NCBI GenBank assembly: GCA_022495005.1 | Contig: JAGYXB010001358.1 | Span: 169,179-233,178 of the forward strand | Length of the DNA: 64,000 nt | Reading direction: 5' to 3' | Source of the DNA: Rhyacophila brunnea | Taxonomy: Eukaryota; Arthropoda; Insecta; Trichoptera; Rhyacophilidae | Shown: positions 1 through 12,000 of the stretch, piece by piece | Numbering within the stretch: position 1 is the stretch's first letter | Layout of the letters: each line of letters opens with the position of its first letter | Made by a program: the position numbers and the translations under genes | The notes under the pieces: model-generated | The model's input: only the letters and a program-made list of their open reading frames with translations | Told to the model about the DNA's origin: nothing | Database searches by the model: none

Positions 1-55
1 GGTGCAATCGGCACTTGATAGGTTCCCAAGACTCGTTAAAAAAGCACTCCATGCC
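1..55 (-). CDS. Hml: hemocytin exon 56, cut by the window edge
   Basis: The only acceptor that keeps frame after exon 55 is the AG at 56-57, giving GMECFFNESWEPIKCRLH before the edge. The stronger-looking TAG just upstream would open with a stop in this phase. The segment fits a TIL end or a Cys-rich linker, but it is short. The rest of the C-terminus (VWC and possibly a cystine knot in this family) must lie outside. Confidence 0.55.
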
Positions 56-3000
56 CTCACTACATTTGCAATGACATATAGTCCGGTGGCATACTTCAGA
101 AAATCCAATGAATTGTATAAAAGCATGAACTTTGGTGTGATGAAAAGGTGTATTCTAAGAGTCATTTTGACGATATGAAGCTGCTTAAAAATTCACTCTG
201 GAGCCTCTAAATGGCAGGATAAAATACAATTTTCAATAATTACCGTCTGATTTTATTGATTTTCATTTTGGACAAGTATTTTATGGTGCTGGCTACAAAT
301 TTCAAGTGAAAACTGTCATTTTGCAATTGAAAACCCATAAAATACCAAGATGGTAGTCAAAATTTCTATTTTATATAATTACCGTCTGTATCTACTAGCA
401 GGCCAATGGATAGTACCTAGCGGCCATCATAGTCCATTGCGTAAGGAGCTGGCCTTTCATCTGGGAACCCTGAGTTCGATTTGCGGTGAGGTTACAAAAT
501 ACTTCTGTGATCTTCTCAAAACCTGGGTATTTGTTATTGTTTCTCTTCTATTACTAAATACACTACTGTTTCACTACACTACAAAATCATGAATGAGAAA
601 TTTCATTGGATATTATACTAATGTCGTCTACGTTTGAAGAAATTGATAGTTTGCATAAAGGATTCTATAGATTAACAGTACGAAAATTTATCTCACCGAT
701 CCTTCAGGACAGAAACAGCCCTCGGAGCGTGTTGCGCACAAAGATGGTTTAGTTGTGTACTTCTCGTATGTCTCGCAAGTTATTTGACAGCCCAGACCGC
801 AAGGTTTGTACGTCAGATCATTCTCACTAGAAACAAATAACAGGTTATGCAGGTAGCCAATTGCAGAACATATAATATTATTAAAAAATCTGTTTTCAAA
901 ATCCCAAAACTACAATCATTATTTTGTTACCATGTGTAAGGGCAGAAGTCTCGTCTCCTCCAATCGAGACAGATGCCAGCTCTGGTGCACTCCCGAGCGT
1001 AGGCCTCGAGACTGGAGCAGACTCCAACTTGTTTGGTGTTGACGCAAAGTTCTTGCTGACACAATGCCATGTACTTATTCGGGTCAACCACTGGATGGCA
1101 CTGTCAAATAAAAATTAAATAATTTATACAATTATATTGCGAAGCCTAGAAATTATGACACTCACAGGGATCATACGAGAAATGAACACATCCAAGAAAT
1201 TTTTGATCTGATGGCAAAGGCAGAGAAAGAAAACATATCATGCACATGTGGCAATCATAGGTGAAACTAGGATCCCACACATTGTGATGCACTGATGACC
1301 CGCTAGCTGTCCCCTCTCTAGTAGAGTTCCCAAAAGATGGAAGGATAGCTGTAACTCAACTTAGTGAAAAAAACTAAACAGCATTTCAAGTATTCGTTAA
1401 TATAGTCAAGGATTCATCACTCAATCATGTAACACCTACTTCACACTTGTTGCGGGATAGATAGTTATGCGTGATGATCAGTCAGTTCATTATTATAATT
1501 AACAAGCCGTCAATATCAGTACTGTTCGTGGTATTGTACGCACTGCAATGTAACCAGAATGAAGAAAGAAAATTTAACAACAATGAAACTACCAATGAGC
1601 GTTTATATTTCTTCAATTGCCGGGCTCCTTTACAGAATTTCATACCAAGAGTGTAAACTTCGAACGAAACTATATCGAACACAAATTGATACGAAGAGAT
1701 ACGTTAAAGCAGGGGTAGTCAACCTTTTTATCCCTACCGCCCACTTTTGTATCCCTGTTGGTAGTAAAATTTTCTAACCGCCCACCAGTTCCACAGTAAT
1801 GGTGATTTATAAAGTAGGGAAGTGACTTTACTTCATAAAATTTATAAAGCAGAGTTACAGCAAGTTAAAGCATATAATAATAATTACTTACCAAATACTT
1901 AAAAAAAACTTTTGCTAAGTTTGGCAGAATAAATTTTTCTAAAACTACTTACTGTAGTTTTCTATTTTTTATTTATACTTTGCATACAAAGAAGCTTGAA
2001 TTATTAATTTAAATTTTTATGGGGAATTTTAATAAAATGTTAATCAAAATGTTTTTAACACCCCTACCGCCCACTAGTAGGCGATAGAGACCAGGTTGAC
2101 TACCCCTGCGTTAAAGAGTACATAATTCTTGAATTACTCAGGACTCACGACTTTATAGACCGACACAATACTTCTTGGCCATCGTGGAATACAGTTAATC
2201 ATTAGTTTATTCATTACCTTTCCGAACTTAAGCTCATCCATAATCTTGAAGCAGGGGTCTTTTTCAGGAGGCAGTGGCCAGCATTCGTTCTTTGGTTTCT
2301 CAACGCAAGTGCCTTCATGGAGGTCCAAAGCCTGAAGGGCGGGTGCGGGTGCTCTCCAGCTCAGGCCGTATGCCTTAGGGTCGTCTTTCTTGCCGAGATC
2401 ATTATCTTCGTCGCCGTCGCAATCCCCGCACAGACCTTCCAACTTCTCTTTGTAGAGAGTTGACGGAACTCGGACGGAGAACGCCATTGTGTGGAAAATG
2501 GAAACAAGCTAGGGTGGAAAAAAGGTATACATTATCATTAGGTTATTAATTGAAAGAACAAAAGGATTGCTCAATGCTCGTCTGGTGTCAAAATATAGCT
2601 GATGCAGGACAGAAAAGTGGAAAAGTAAAATGGGAAATGATTTAATTTGTGAGTAATTCATGTATGCATTTAGGTAAAGATAAAATCTGTATTTTTGAAC
2701 TAATCAAGATAATATATCTAAATGTACCCAAACAATTGCACTCACAAATATATTCACAAGCGTAAAAAACTATTGCATACTATTTTAAAGAAAATTATTA
2801 ATAATCACCATGAAATTACAAAAAAAATAATTGTCTAACCGCAAATAGTTTTTCATATTATGGATTAGAGTACCTTTATTATAATTTTGAATAATTTGAG
2901 CTCACAGTCAATTAAATGAGTTACGCTAGTGAAGTTTTCTTTTATCCATTCCTGGATAATGCAGCAACCATACAGTAAACAAAGGGAAAATAAAAAATAT

Positions 3001-6000
3001 CCTCGGCGGCCTGCGGTCAATTGCCCTTGGAAAATTTCGAAAGAGTTTGGACTATAGCTAAAAGGAATCACATGGGTATATTACTAACTTTTTGTATTAT
3101 TTGATGTGATTCCACAACGATTTTATTGTGGTTAAGTTGGTAACTACAGAAAAACTAATATTCTCTGCATGATAAAAGCATTACATATTTGTAAACAAAA
3201 AACGAAAACTTCAGTATGTATTGACCGTCATGTTTTGGTTACATATTATTTATGTATGGTATTTTTTCTCGGTTTGCTACAACTGAATCTGGATGTGAAA
3301 TGATTTGCAGTTACGTAATTTAATTTACTCTAATAAATTTCATAAGCTATAAAAGAGTTTCCTTCTAAACAATCTCACGTAAGTGGAATATATCAATTAG
3401 ATGACAATGATTGACTTACTTCAAGTTGAATAGACGGGATGAGTAAATTGATGTCCTTTCCGGAGACTTGCTGCAACTGAAGCCACTTGTTACTGAACGG
3501 ATAATGATTGATCTTGAGTCCATCGACGGTACTCACAAGCTGGAAACAGAAGAATAATTAAATTCCAATATAATAATAAATACATGATAATATAGTACAT
3601 ATATGAGTGCCAAGTAAATAATTCCCCAGATCTCCGAATCAATGGCTACCTCTTCGAGTGTGTCGATAGTTTTGTTTACTTCAGTTCACTGGAAACCAAT
3701 AAGAATATTATAAGTGAGGTCTGGACATGTCGCTTGGCGAGTAGACAACCGTTGGACAAATGTCACCATACAGTGAGCACAACCATAGGGATACTTAAAA
3801 ACCTGTTTAATAAACGAACTCATAAAGTTCGGCGAATGTACGTGGAAGCAAAAACTAGAGACCAAGAAGTGTTGGAAGGAGCTAAGAAAGGCCTTCATCT
3901 AGTAGTGAATCGACCCCAGCTGATGATGATGATGATAATTATAATCAAGATGTAGCTGGATAAAAAAAAATAATAGCAACTCACCGCTTTGGGAGTCTTC
4001 ACAATGTGAACAGTGTGATTTCCGTAAATAACATGAAGGGCGACAGTGCAGAGGGCGTCGGGATTTCCGGGGCAGTCTCCGTTCGTCACAAACACTTGGA
4101 AGCGGTGCTTGCCATCCTGAGCAACGTCTCTGGCCGCAACGTACGTACAGTTTCCGTTGAATGTAAAGTTACGCTTGTCGAATGTCATGTACTCCGGTTT
4201 GCCGTATCCATCACACACACCTGGATTATTTATTTATTTAAGAAAACAAAACATTGTGGACACAACAAATCAAAATTCAGAACGTTCACAACATGAGATT
4301 TACATTATAACAAATATTACTCTCACAAGAGAGAAGAAAAAAAAAATATTAGTAATGCAAGAAATTTATATAATATTCTCTTGGTTATCCTATCCAAGCA
4401 AATGATGAGAAGGTTTTTGTATAAATCAAAAAACCAAAAACAAGGATAGTCTGAACTAATCTTAATTTAATATTTAAATATTTAGTAAAAATGTTTAATA
4501 TTTAATATTATGTTTTATAGAAATTTGTGATTCTTTTGTATTTGAAAATCTTTTACGATCTTGGACAGTATGAAACCTTGTCAATTTCATACTCGGATAT
4601 TCTGTACCCAGATAATCGAAAGAAAAATAATTTAATTCTAATAGCTGGGTGTGTTATTCAATTCCTTAAAATTTATTATATGGATAACTTTTATAAATGT
4701 ACTACATTAATTAATATAATTAAAGCCAGGTCCACATTTGCGTCCCGGCTTAATTTTCGATAGAGCAAGAAACAAGAAATAGAAAGAGAAACACTGAGTG
4801 TTTCAAAATGATACAATAGGCCCAATCTAAACACTTTTGGCGATAGCGACTAATGATGTATTACCCCGCCTACTTCCTGCACATGGCATGAAATCAGATC
4901 TGAGCATCTTAATTATAAAACAGTACTACTATTTTTAGACAAAATTTGTGTTTCGGTATCTTCAGGCTCTATATTTTGTTCTGATAGTAAATTTCTTTGT
5001 TTTCATTTTTACGTTAGTTTCATTGGTTAATTTAGTATGTAATATAGAAAGTGTAAGGTGAAACCCGATTCATATGAAACTCTCATTAATTAGAATTTAA
5101 ATACTTAAATAAAAAGTGAATTAATGAAAAGAAATAATGATTATTAGCCATTCTCCCAATTCATTGGGTCCTTACTCTGGATCAAATACAAATTAAAAAA
5201 GCGACTTGTGAATCCACAATCCAAAGCTTTAGAGACGGACGCTTTGCCACTAATCCTCTTTGAATCATTATTTATTTTGCTGCACTAGTGTCATTTTAAA
5301 ACACCGCAGCCTTATTATGTCTATATGTGATAATATTTAAAGATTGAGAGTTGGAAAAGATGGTTCTTACAATCTCTGCATTCGGTGGGGGGAACACAGT
5401 TCTCTCCCTTGCGCACGAGACCCTCAGGACAGAAGCACCCGGCGAAGCAAACACCGGGGGTGAGCGGACACGCGTTGTCTTCCTGCAGAGAGCTGCATGA
5501 TAACTCGCAACCTCTTCGGAAGCAATCGTTGTGGACCAGAGGTGCAGGGCAATTTGCGGCTGAAAAATATCATACTTTATTGAAAAAAATGGACTATTAT
5601 TAATTAAAGAATATATCGTCTCTGTTCTGGCAGAACACACTAACTGGAGAATACTAGTTTTGAGTAATTTGACTTTGAAGTTGTTACAATGTTTGAAATG
5701 GTCTATCATGTGAGTTTATTAAGTAATCGTAAAAAGGATGACTTTAAAATAAAGACTGTTTATTTATTAAGAAGGTTTCCAGACGGTGAAATAAGGAACA
5801 TTTTGGTATAACTAACTCAATATGTCATTTTTTCGAATTAGTGTCTTCTGCCAGAACAGTGACGATATTAAGTAATCCTATTATATAAAAAAAAACAGAG
5901 CTCGCAATTATGCATGGTTTCCAAAATTGAATAGAAGTTCTTTACTTAATTATAAATCAGTTTTAAAGGAATACAAAATATGATCGGCAGAATATTGTAG

Positions 6001-9000
6001 ATTTTGTGTCTCGACTCAATTTTTTCCTTTTGACCTATTGCAGTTGGAATGGTTTGGAGTTTAATTGCCTTCCATTCATGGCCTTCCATTCATGGCCTTC
6101 CATTCATGGCCTTCCTAAGACAATCATCTTTCTTTAACATGTTGATGATGGAAAATAACATTTATAATTGCTTAAATATTTGATTTTTTGACAGTGTTAT
6201 AATGAAATGATCATTAAACTCACGGCAATTGACATCGGTTCTCCAGCCTTGCATGTCGAGAGATTGGTCAGCGGCCTGGCAATCAGTGACGAACGTCTGC
6301 AGGGCGTCGCACTTGCAGATGTCGTCGTGGCTCTGAGACACTCCTCCCCCTTTGATGGTCCTGGTGACATTCACATCCGCCTGCAAACACTCACACACCT
6401 CTTCCACGCAGCGCCGCAGACTTTTTTCTGGCTGCATCATGGAGTTGGCGCAGGTTGATAAAGAGTTTCCGCTGAAAGATATTCCAAAGATTCTCATCAA
6501 AGTCAACTGATTATCAATTTATTCAAATTTATCAATTTTCATTTTCATTCATTCAATTTATCTATTATGTCGGCAAAAAAAAATCTGATAAAGTTCATTA
6601 TATAAGTAAAGATTCAACCAGAAGTCTGATATGCTGTTCGCACACGATGATCTTAACCAGGACGATGCTTTTACCAGTCTGTTATTCAATATAGGGGTGG
6701 AAAAAGTGATCATGGACTCTAAAATTCAAGCAATCGGGGTCATATACAATAAAGCAACTTCGTGGATATGTTAAGATCTAGAGATAGTCACATCATCATC
6801 AGCGATGGTCGATTGACTGCTGGATGAAGGCCTCCCCTAGCTCTCCACTCTTCTCGGTCCCTAGTTATTTGCTGCTATGTACATCCACCAAACTTTATGA
6901 CCTCGTCTATCCGGTGGGTTTTAGGATGTCCTGTAGCTAGATATGGTACGAGGGTGGGTCAATAATTCCTTAGAAAAAAGCATTAAAACAGTTTTTATTT
7001 TTGTATTTTTTTTTTATTTCTCAACATAATCTCCTTGGAGCTCAATACACTTGGTTAGACGTTTCTCAATTTTTTTTAAACCGTCAGAAAAATAAGTTTT
7101 CGGAAGGTCCTCAAAATAAGCATTTGTCCGACGATGACTTCTTCATTTGAAAAAAAACGTTGTCCACTTAGCCATTTTTTTAAGTTTGGGAAAAGGAAAA
7201 AGTCACTGGGGGCTAAATCTGGCGAATACGGTGGGTGGTCGACCAATTCGAACTTCAATTCTTCAATTTTAGCCATTGATCGTAAACATGTGTGAACACG
7301 GGCATTGTCCTGATGAAAGAGGATTTTTTTCCTGTTTAAATGAGGCCGTTTTTCTTCAATTTTGTTTTTAGCTGGTCCAATAAAGATGCATAATAATCCC
7401 CTGTTATTGTTTTTCCTTTTTCCAAATAGTCAACGAAAATAATTTCACGTGCATCCCAAAATACAGTAGCCATAACCTTACCAGCTGATTTCACGGTTTT
7501 CGCCTTCTTTGGACATGGTTTGCCTTCGCAATCCACTGCTTTGACTGTTCTTTCGTCTCGGGAGTATAGTGGTGTATCCATGTTTCATCTACAGTCACAA
7601 AGCGACGAAAAAATTCATCCGGATTGCGTTGCATGAGCGACAACAGGGCTTTAGAGGCCACCACCCTATTGCGTTTATTGTCGACTGTGAGCAAACGCGG
7701 CACCCATCTTGCAGAAATTTTTTTCATGCCCAATTTGTCATGTAAAATAGAAATGACGCTACCTTTTGAGATCCCTGTAACCTCAATTATCTCACTCAAC
7801 TTTAATCTTCGGTCACTTAACACCATATCGTGGATTTTATTGATCATTTCTGGTGTAGTCACCTCTACAGGACGTCCTGAGCGTGGTTCATCCTTTGTTG
7901 ATGTACGACCACGTTTAAATTCATTTAACCAGTTATAAATAGTTGCAAGTGAAGGAGCAGATATGCCGTGAACTAAATCCAACTCATTTTTATTTCCTTT
8001 GCTGTTAACCCTTTTATATTAAAATGTTTAATAACAGCTCTAAACTCAATTTTCTCATTTTTCCATTTTCCACAAGCAAATTTTTTTTTTAAATGTACGA
8101 GAAACACACAACAACCCGACCAATCTGATTGAAACTTCGCAGCATACTGAATCGGTAGTGCCGCTGCATGAAAACAAACCGCTTACAGTACTAGTCGCGC
8201 CACCTGTCGGCTTTTCTAAGGACTTATTGACCCACCCTCGTAGCAAGATCGAAACAATCCTAAAAGAGGTATTTATCACACTGGAAGAGCTACCAAGGAA
8301 GTGGTACTCCAGCTCATTCAAGTCAATGGCAAAATACATGCCTGCGAGTGAGACTCCTTTAAGGTCATGATCAATTCAGCAATCAGTGGGTCTATTCTAT
8401 ACTTATCGAACACTAAAGTGATAAATAGTATCAAACTTAGGGTAATTCGTGTAATTGTTACAATAAGTGCTAATATTTTGATACAAACCTACCCTAAGTA
8501 TGATAATATTTATTACTTTATCACTTTAGCGGTCGATAAGTATAGAATAGACCCACAGAAAGTCAACAAATGGATATATCTGGGATCACACATCACTCTT
8601 CAAAATAACATCACCAAAGAAGTAGAAGAATTACACTGCCGAACAAGTCCTACTAGAGTTTATGGAGACACTTTTGAACAAGAATCATAGAGCTACAATA
8701 AGGCTCTACAAAACTCTCATCAGGCGCTTATCAAAAAAATGACAGTGTTTGGAGTATAGAAGGAGTTTACAGCAGACACAATGAAATGGGAAAGATTTAC
8801 CAAAAATTGAATTGTTTAACAAAGTCTCGGGTCAAAGTAAATCATTTATTCAGTAAGTACCGATTTTTTTGCTCTGCTGTTATTCTATATTTCTAGGTAC
8901 TTATGTATTTTCTTCGTCAGACTGCAAATGGTGTTTTTTTACAGAAATAAACTTAGAGCAAATTTTTGTGAATACCTTAATTCGTTGCAAATCTTCCAGG

Positions 9001-12000
9001 CTTTGTCTTGCATATGAATAGGACAATCGCGCGCCTCACAAACCGGACTGTCTTTATGCGCCCAGCTGTTGCCAAACTCGTCTGTGGAAACTGTCTGAGA
9101 ACCATCAGGCTTCCTCTTGTCATCTGTCTGAAGTCCATTGTAGAAACCGCAAAGTCCATCAACATGTCCAAATAGTTTACCAACCACCTGAGATAAGTAA
9201 TAGAGGTTAGTCATTGGACTTGACATATTGATAAACACCAAAAAGTTTGAACTGGTATTCTAGCGATTCTAGATTGTTTTTAGCATAATTGAAAGGGGCA
9301 ATTTTCTGTAGTGTAGACCAGGGTTTCCCAAACTTTTTCTGCAATGGAACACTTCGCAAACCCGGAAATTTTAACGGAACACTTAGTTTATTTTTTAGGT
9401 TATTTATTAGCACGGCTAATCGTTCTGTCAATTTTGGTAACTGTCGTTAAACTGACAAGACTTGTCAGCCGGTCAGGTAAAAACAATATATGCCATCTTT
9501 TTCATGCGCACGGTGTGAGAAAAGATGGTCCTCTGCCTGTACCTAGATCATGGCCCCCAAACCCGGAAGCAGGCCCCAGGCTAGGATCTTTGGCGGGCCC
9601 CCTACTTATCACTCAGGTTAAAGGCAATGTGACGATCTACAGTTGCATATTCCAAATGGTGTTCGACGTAAAATTAAGGGCATTTTTAGCGATTTTTTGT
9701 ATTTTTAATACAGCCACTTTTATGTTGATATGCACAATTATGGACATGTCAAATATCGACAATAATCAAAAATTGTATGGCAAAAATCACGTATTATTAA
9801 ATGTTAGTACGGTTAAAGTGAAACAGCGCCGCAGGCGACATTTTTTTACTATTAGTGCATGTTTGTGATGGGTGTTTATCTCACTTGGCTGGTTGATCTC
9901 TCATGCCGGGTACACCGTAAGCCCAGGCCCCCAGGCTAGAGGCCTGTCAGTGCCCACCCCCTTATGGGAGCCATGACCTAGATATTTGAGGTCATAAACA
10001 TCAGTGGAGGTTGATCATCACTCGCCTTTCGATAGGAAGAAGATTCTTTGATTATTCGAGTTTTACTTATTTTACTTATACTTAGTAGAAGATCTTTAAA
10101 GATCTTTTTAAGCGGAACACTGGTGTTCCGTGGAATATAGTTTGGGAAACCCAGTTTGGTGTAGACAATGTATTGTTTATAAATAAAATGCAAAAGGCAG
10201 CCAACAAATGATGACCTTGCTTGGTTGTTTTTTAAAAAAGCAAATTATTATTTTCGCTCCTAAGTGAAGTATATGGGCCTCCACAGAGTAAAAACTATTA
10301 ATAATTCACCTGTAGAGTGAATCTAGATGTGTATCGAAAAACTGTCATAGCTGATTCGAAAAACAAAAATGCCACGGTCAGCCTCGAGCCACCGACGGTT
10401 GGCAGTATAGTGATCTATTAAATGCACCATTGAGACCATGGCTAATGTGAGAGTATATACCTACTTGGTCGGCTGGCCAACCAAATAAATCAAAAATTTC
10501 AACAATAATAAAACAGAAATTGCCGGTTGACAATTGATTTTAATACAGTATATATTCGAAGCGTCATAGACAAGCATAATACATATTAGTTACTTTAGTT
10601 ATTTTGCCTTTTACATATACAAAGATTACGTAACTGCTAAGTAACTATGTGAGTATGCAGCGGGAACACCAGTGGAAGTGAAGATAGAATGGATTACAGT
10701 GATGAAGAGAATTCAGTATATTGTTGCCATATTATACCACCAACAACGAATGTTTAAGATTATGAAAATGGACATCAAAACAAAAAGTTTCACTTTTGTT
10801 GTGTGTGATCGCTACACACATTAATTTTTTGTATCATTCAAATGTGTGTAATGAAGTACTCACTCCAATCCTAGCATTTCCTTTGGTGTCATAAATCACC
10901 CAGAAGCCGTATTTGGTCGAGATGTAGAAGAGAGTATTTCCAAGTCGGGAGATGGCAAACGACTGTGTCTGGAAGCCAATCTTTTTCGTTTGATCTACGG
11001 TGTATTGGTAGCCGTTGTATTCGATGGTCAGATCAGGCTTCAGTCGGACTTGTTCGGTTTCTTGCGAGATCAGAAGCTCGTGAACGCACATATTCTTGGT
11101 GCAATTCTTTTGGACTGAAACAAAAATAGAAAATAGGTAGAAATATGTTTCATATTGTAATTTTTTACCATAGACATTGTTTATTCTCAATACGATGACA
11201 ACCCAAATACCGACGGATAAAAGTGAAAGTTTAAAGCAATTATTGTTTCCTGAGTGATAAGATTTATTTTATTTTAACCAATTGAGAGGAAGACCATGAT
11301 GGTTGAACGAAGTTGTAAAGAACTCTCTTGTAAATCTCTCCAATTGTCGATTCAGAAGAAAAGATAAGGATGGTGGAGAACAATATTCGAGTTGGCCAAA
11401 GTCCACACCAGGCTGTAATGCCGATAAGTAATAGTTATACAAAACAATCAAATCGGGTGGATTATATATTAAAGAATCCAAAATAGTGTCACGTAATTTG
11501 CAAATGGGTCAAAACTAAAAATCATACTTGTAATGTCCCAAGTGTTTTCATCAGCGTCTCTGGCAAGGACATGATTACAGATGTCGTATTGGTACTCAGT
11601 CCCGTCAAACGTGTTGAACGTTCTGCTGGTCACATTGCAGACTGCATCTTTACGTACGGGCGGGGAGCACAAGTACCTGGTGAATTTAAAGACAGAGCAC
11701 ATACATAAATGAAATTATAATGAATTAAAATGACACATTAAGAGCCTCCGCACAGACAGTCACCAAACGCGGCCACAGCTCGACCACTGGTGGACGCGTT
11801 CAGCTGTGGTCTAATTTTTCTATGGGTTTCAATGAACGCTCCGCACACTAGGCGCTTGAGTGGATACGTTAAGTTCACTAGCCACGTGGCAGACGCCGGT
11901 GCTCTCTGCTAGTGGACGACGTTAGGGTCGAGCACCTGCACACACTAGGCAGAAATGTCAGCAATTCTCATTCTATCTTCAAGAGTTGAAAGGCGATTGC

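Noticed and set aside
8055..8339. Minus-strand 94-codon frame across the mariner end
   Set aside because: It crosses the mariner terminal repeat into the neighbouring repeat, so it is a chance join.
9344..9868. 174-codon open frame on the plus strand
   Set aside because: It begins inside the terminal repeat of a hAT-type element, has no recognisable domain, and spans a patch of odd composition. It is not supported as a gene.
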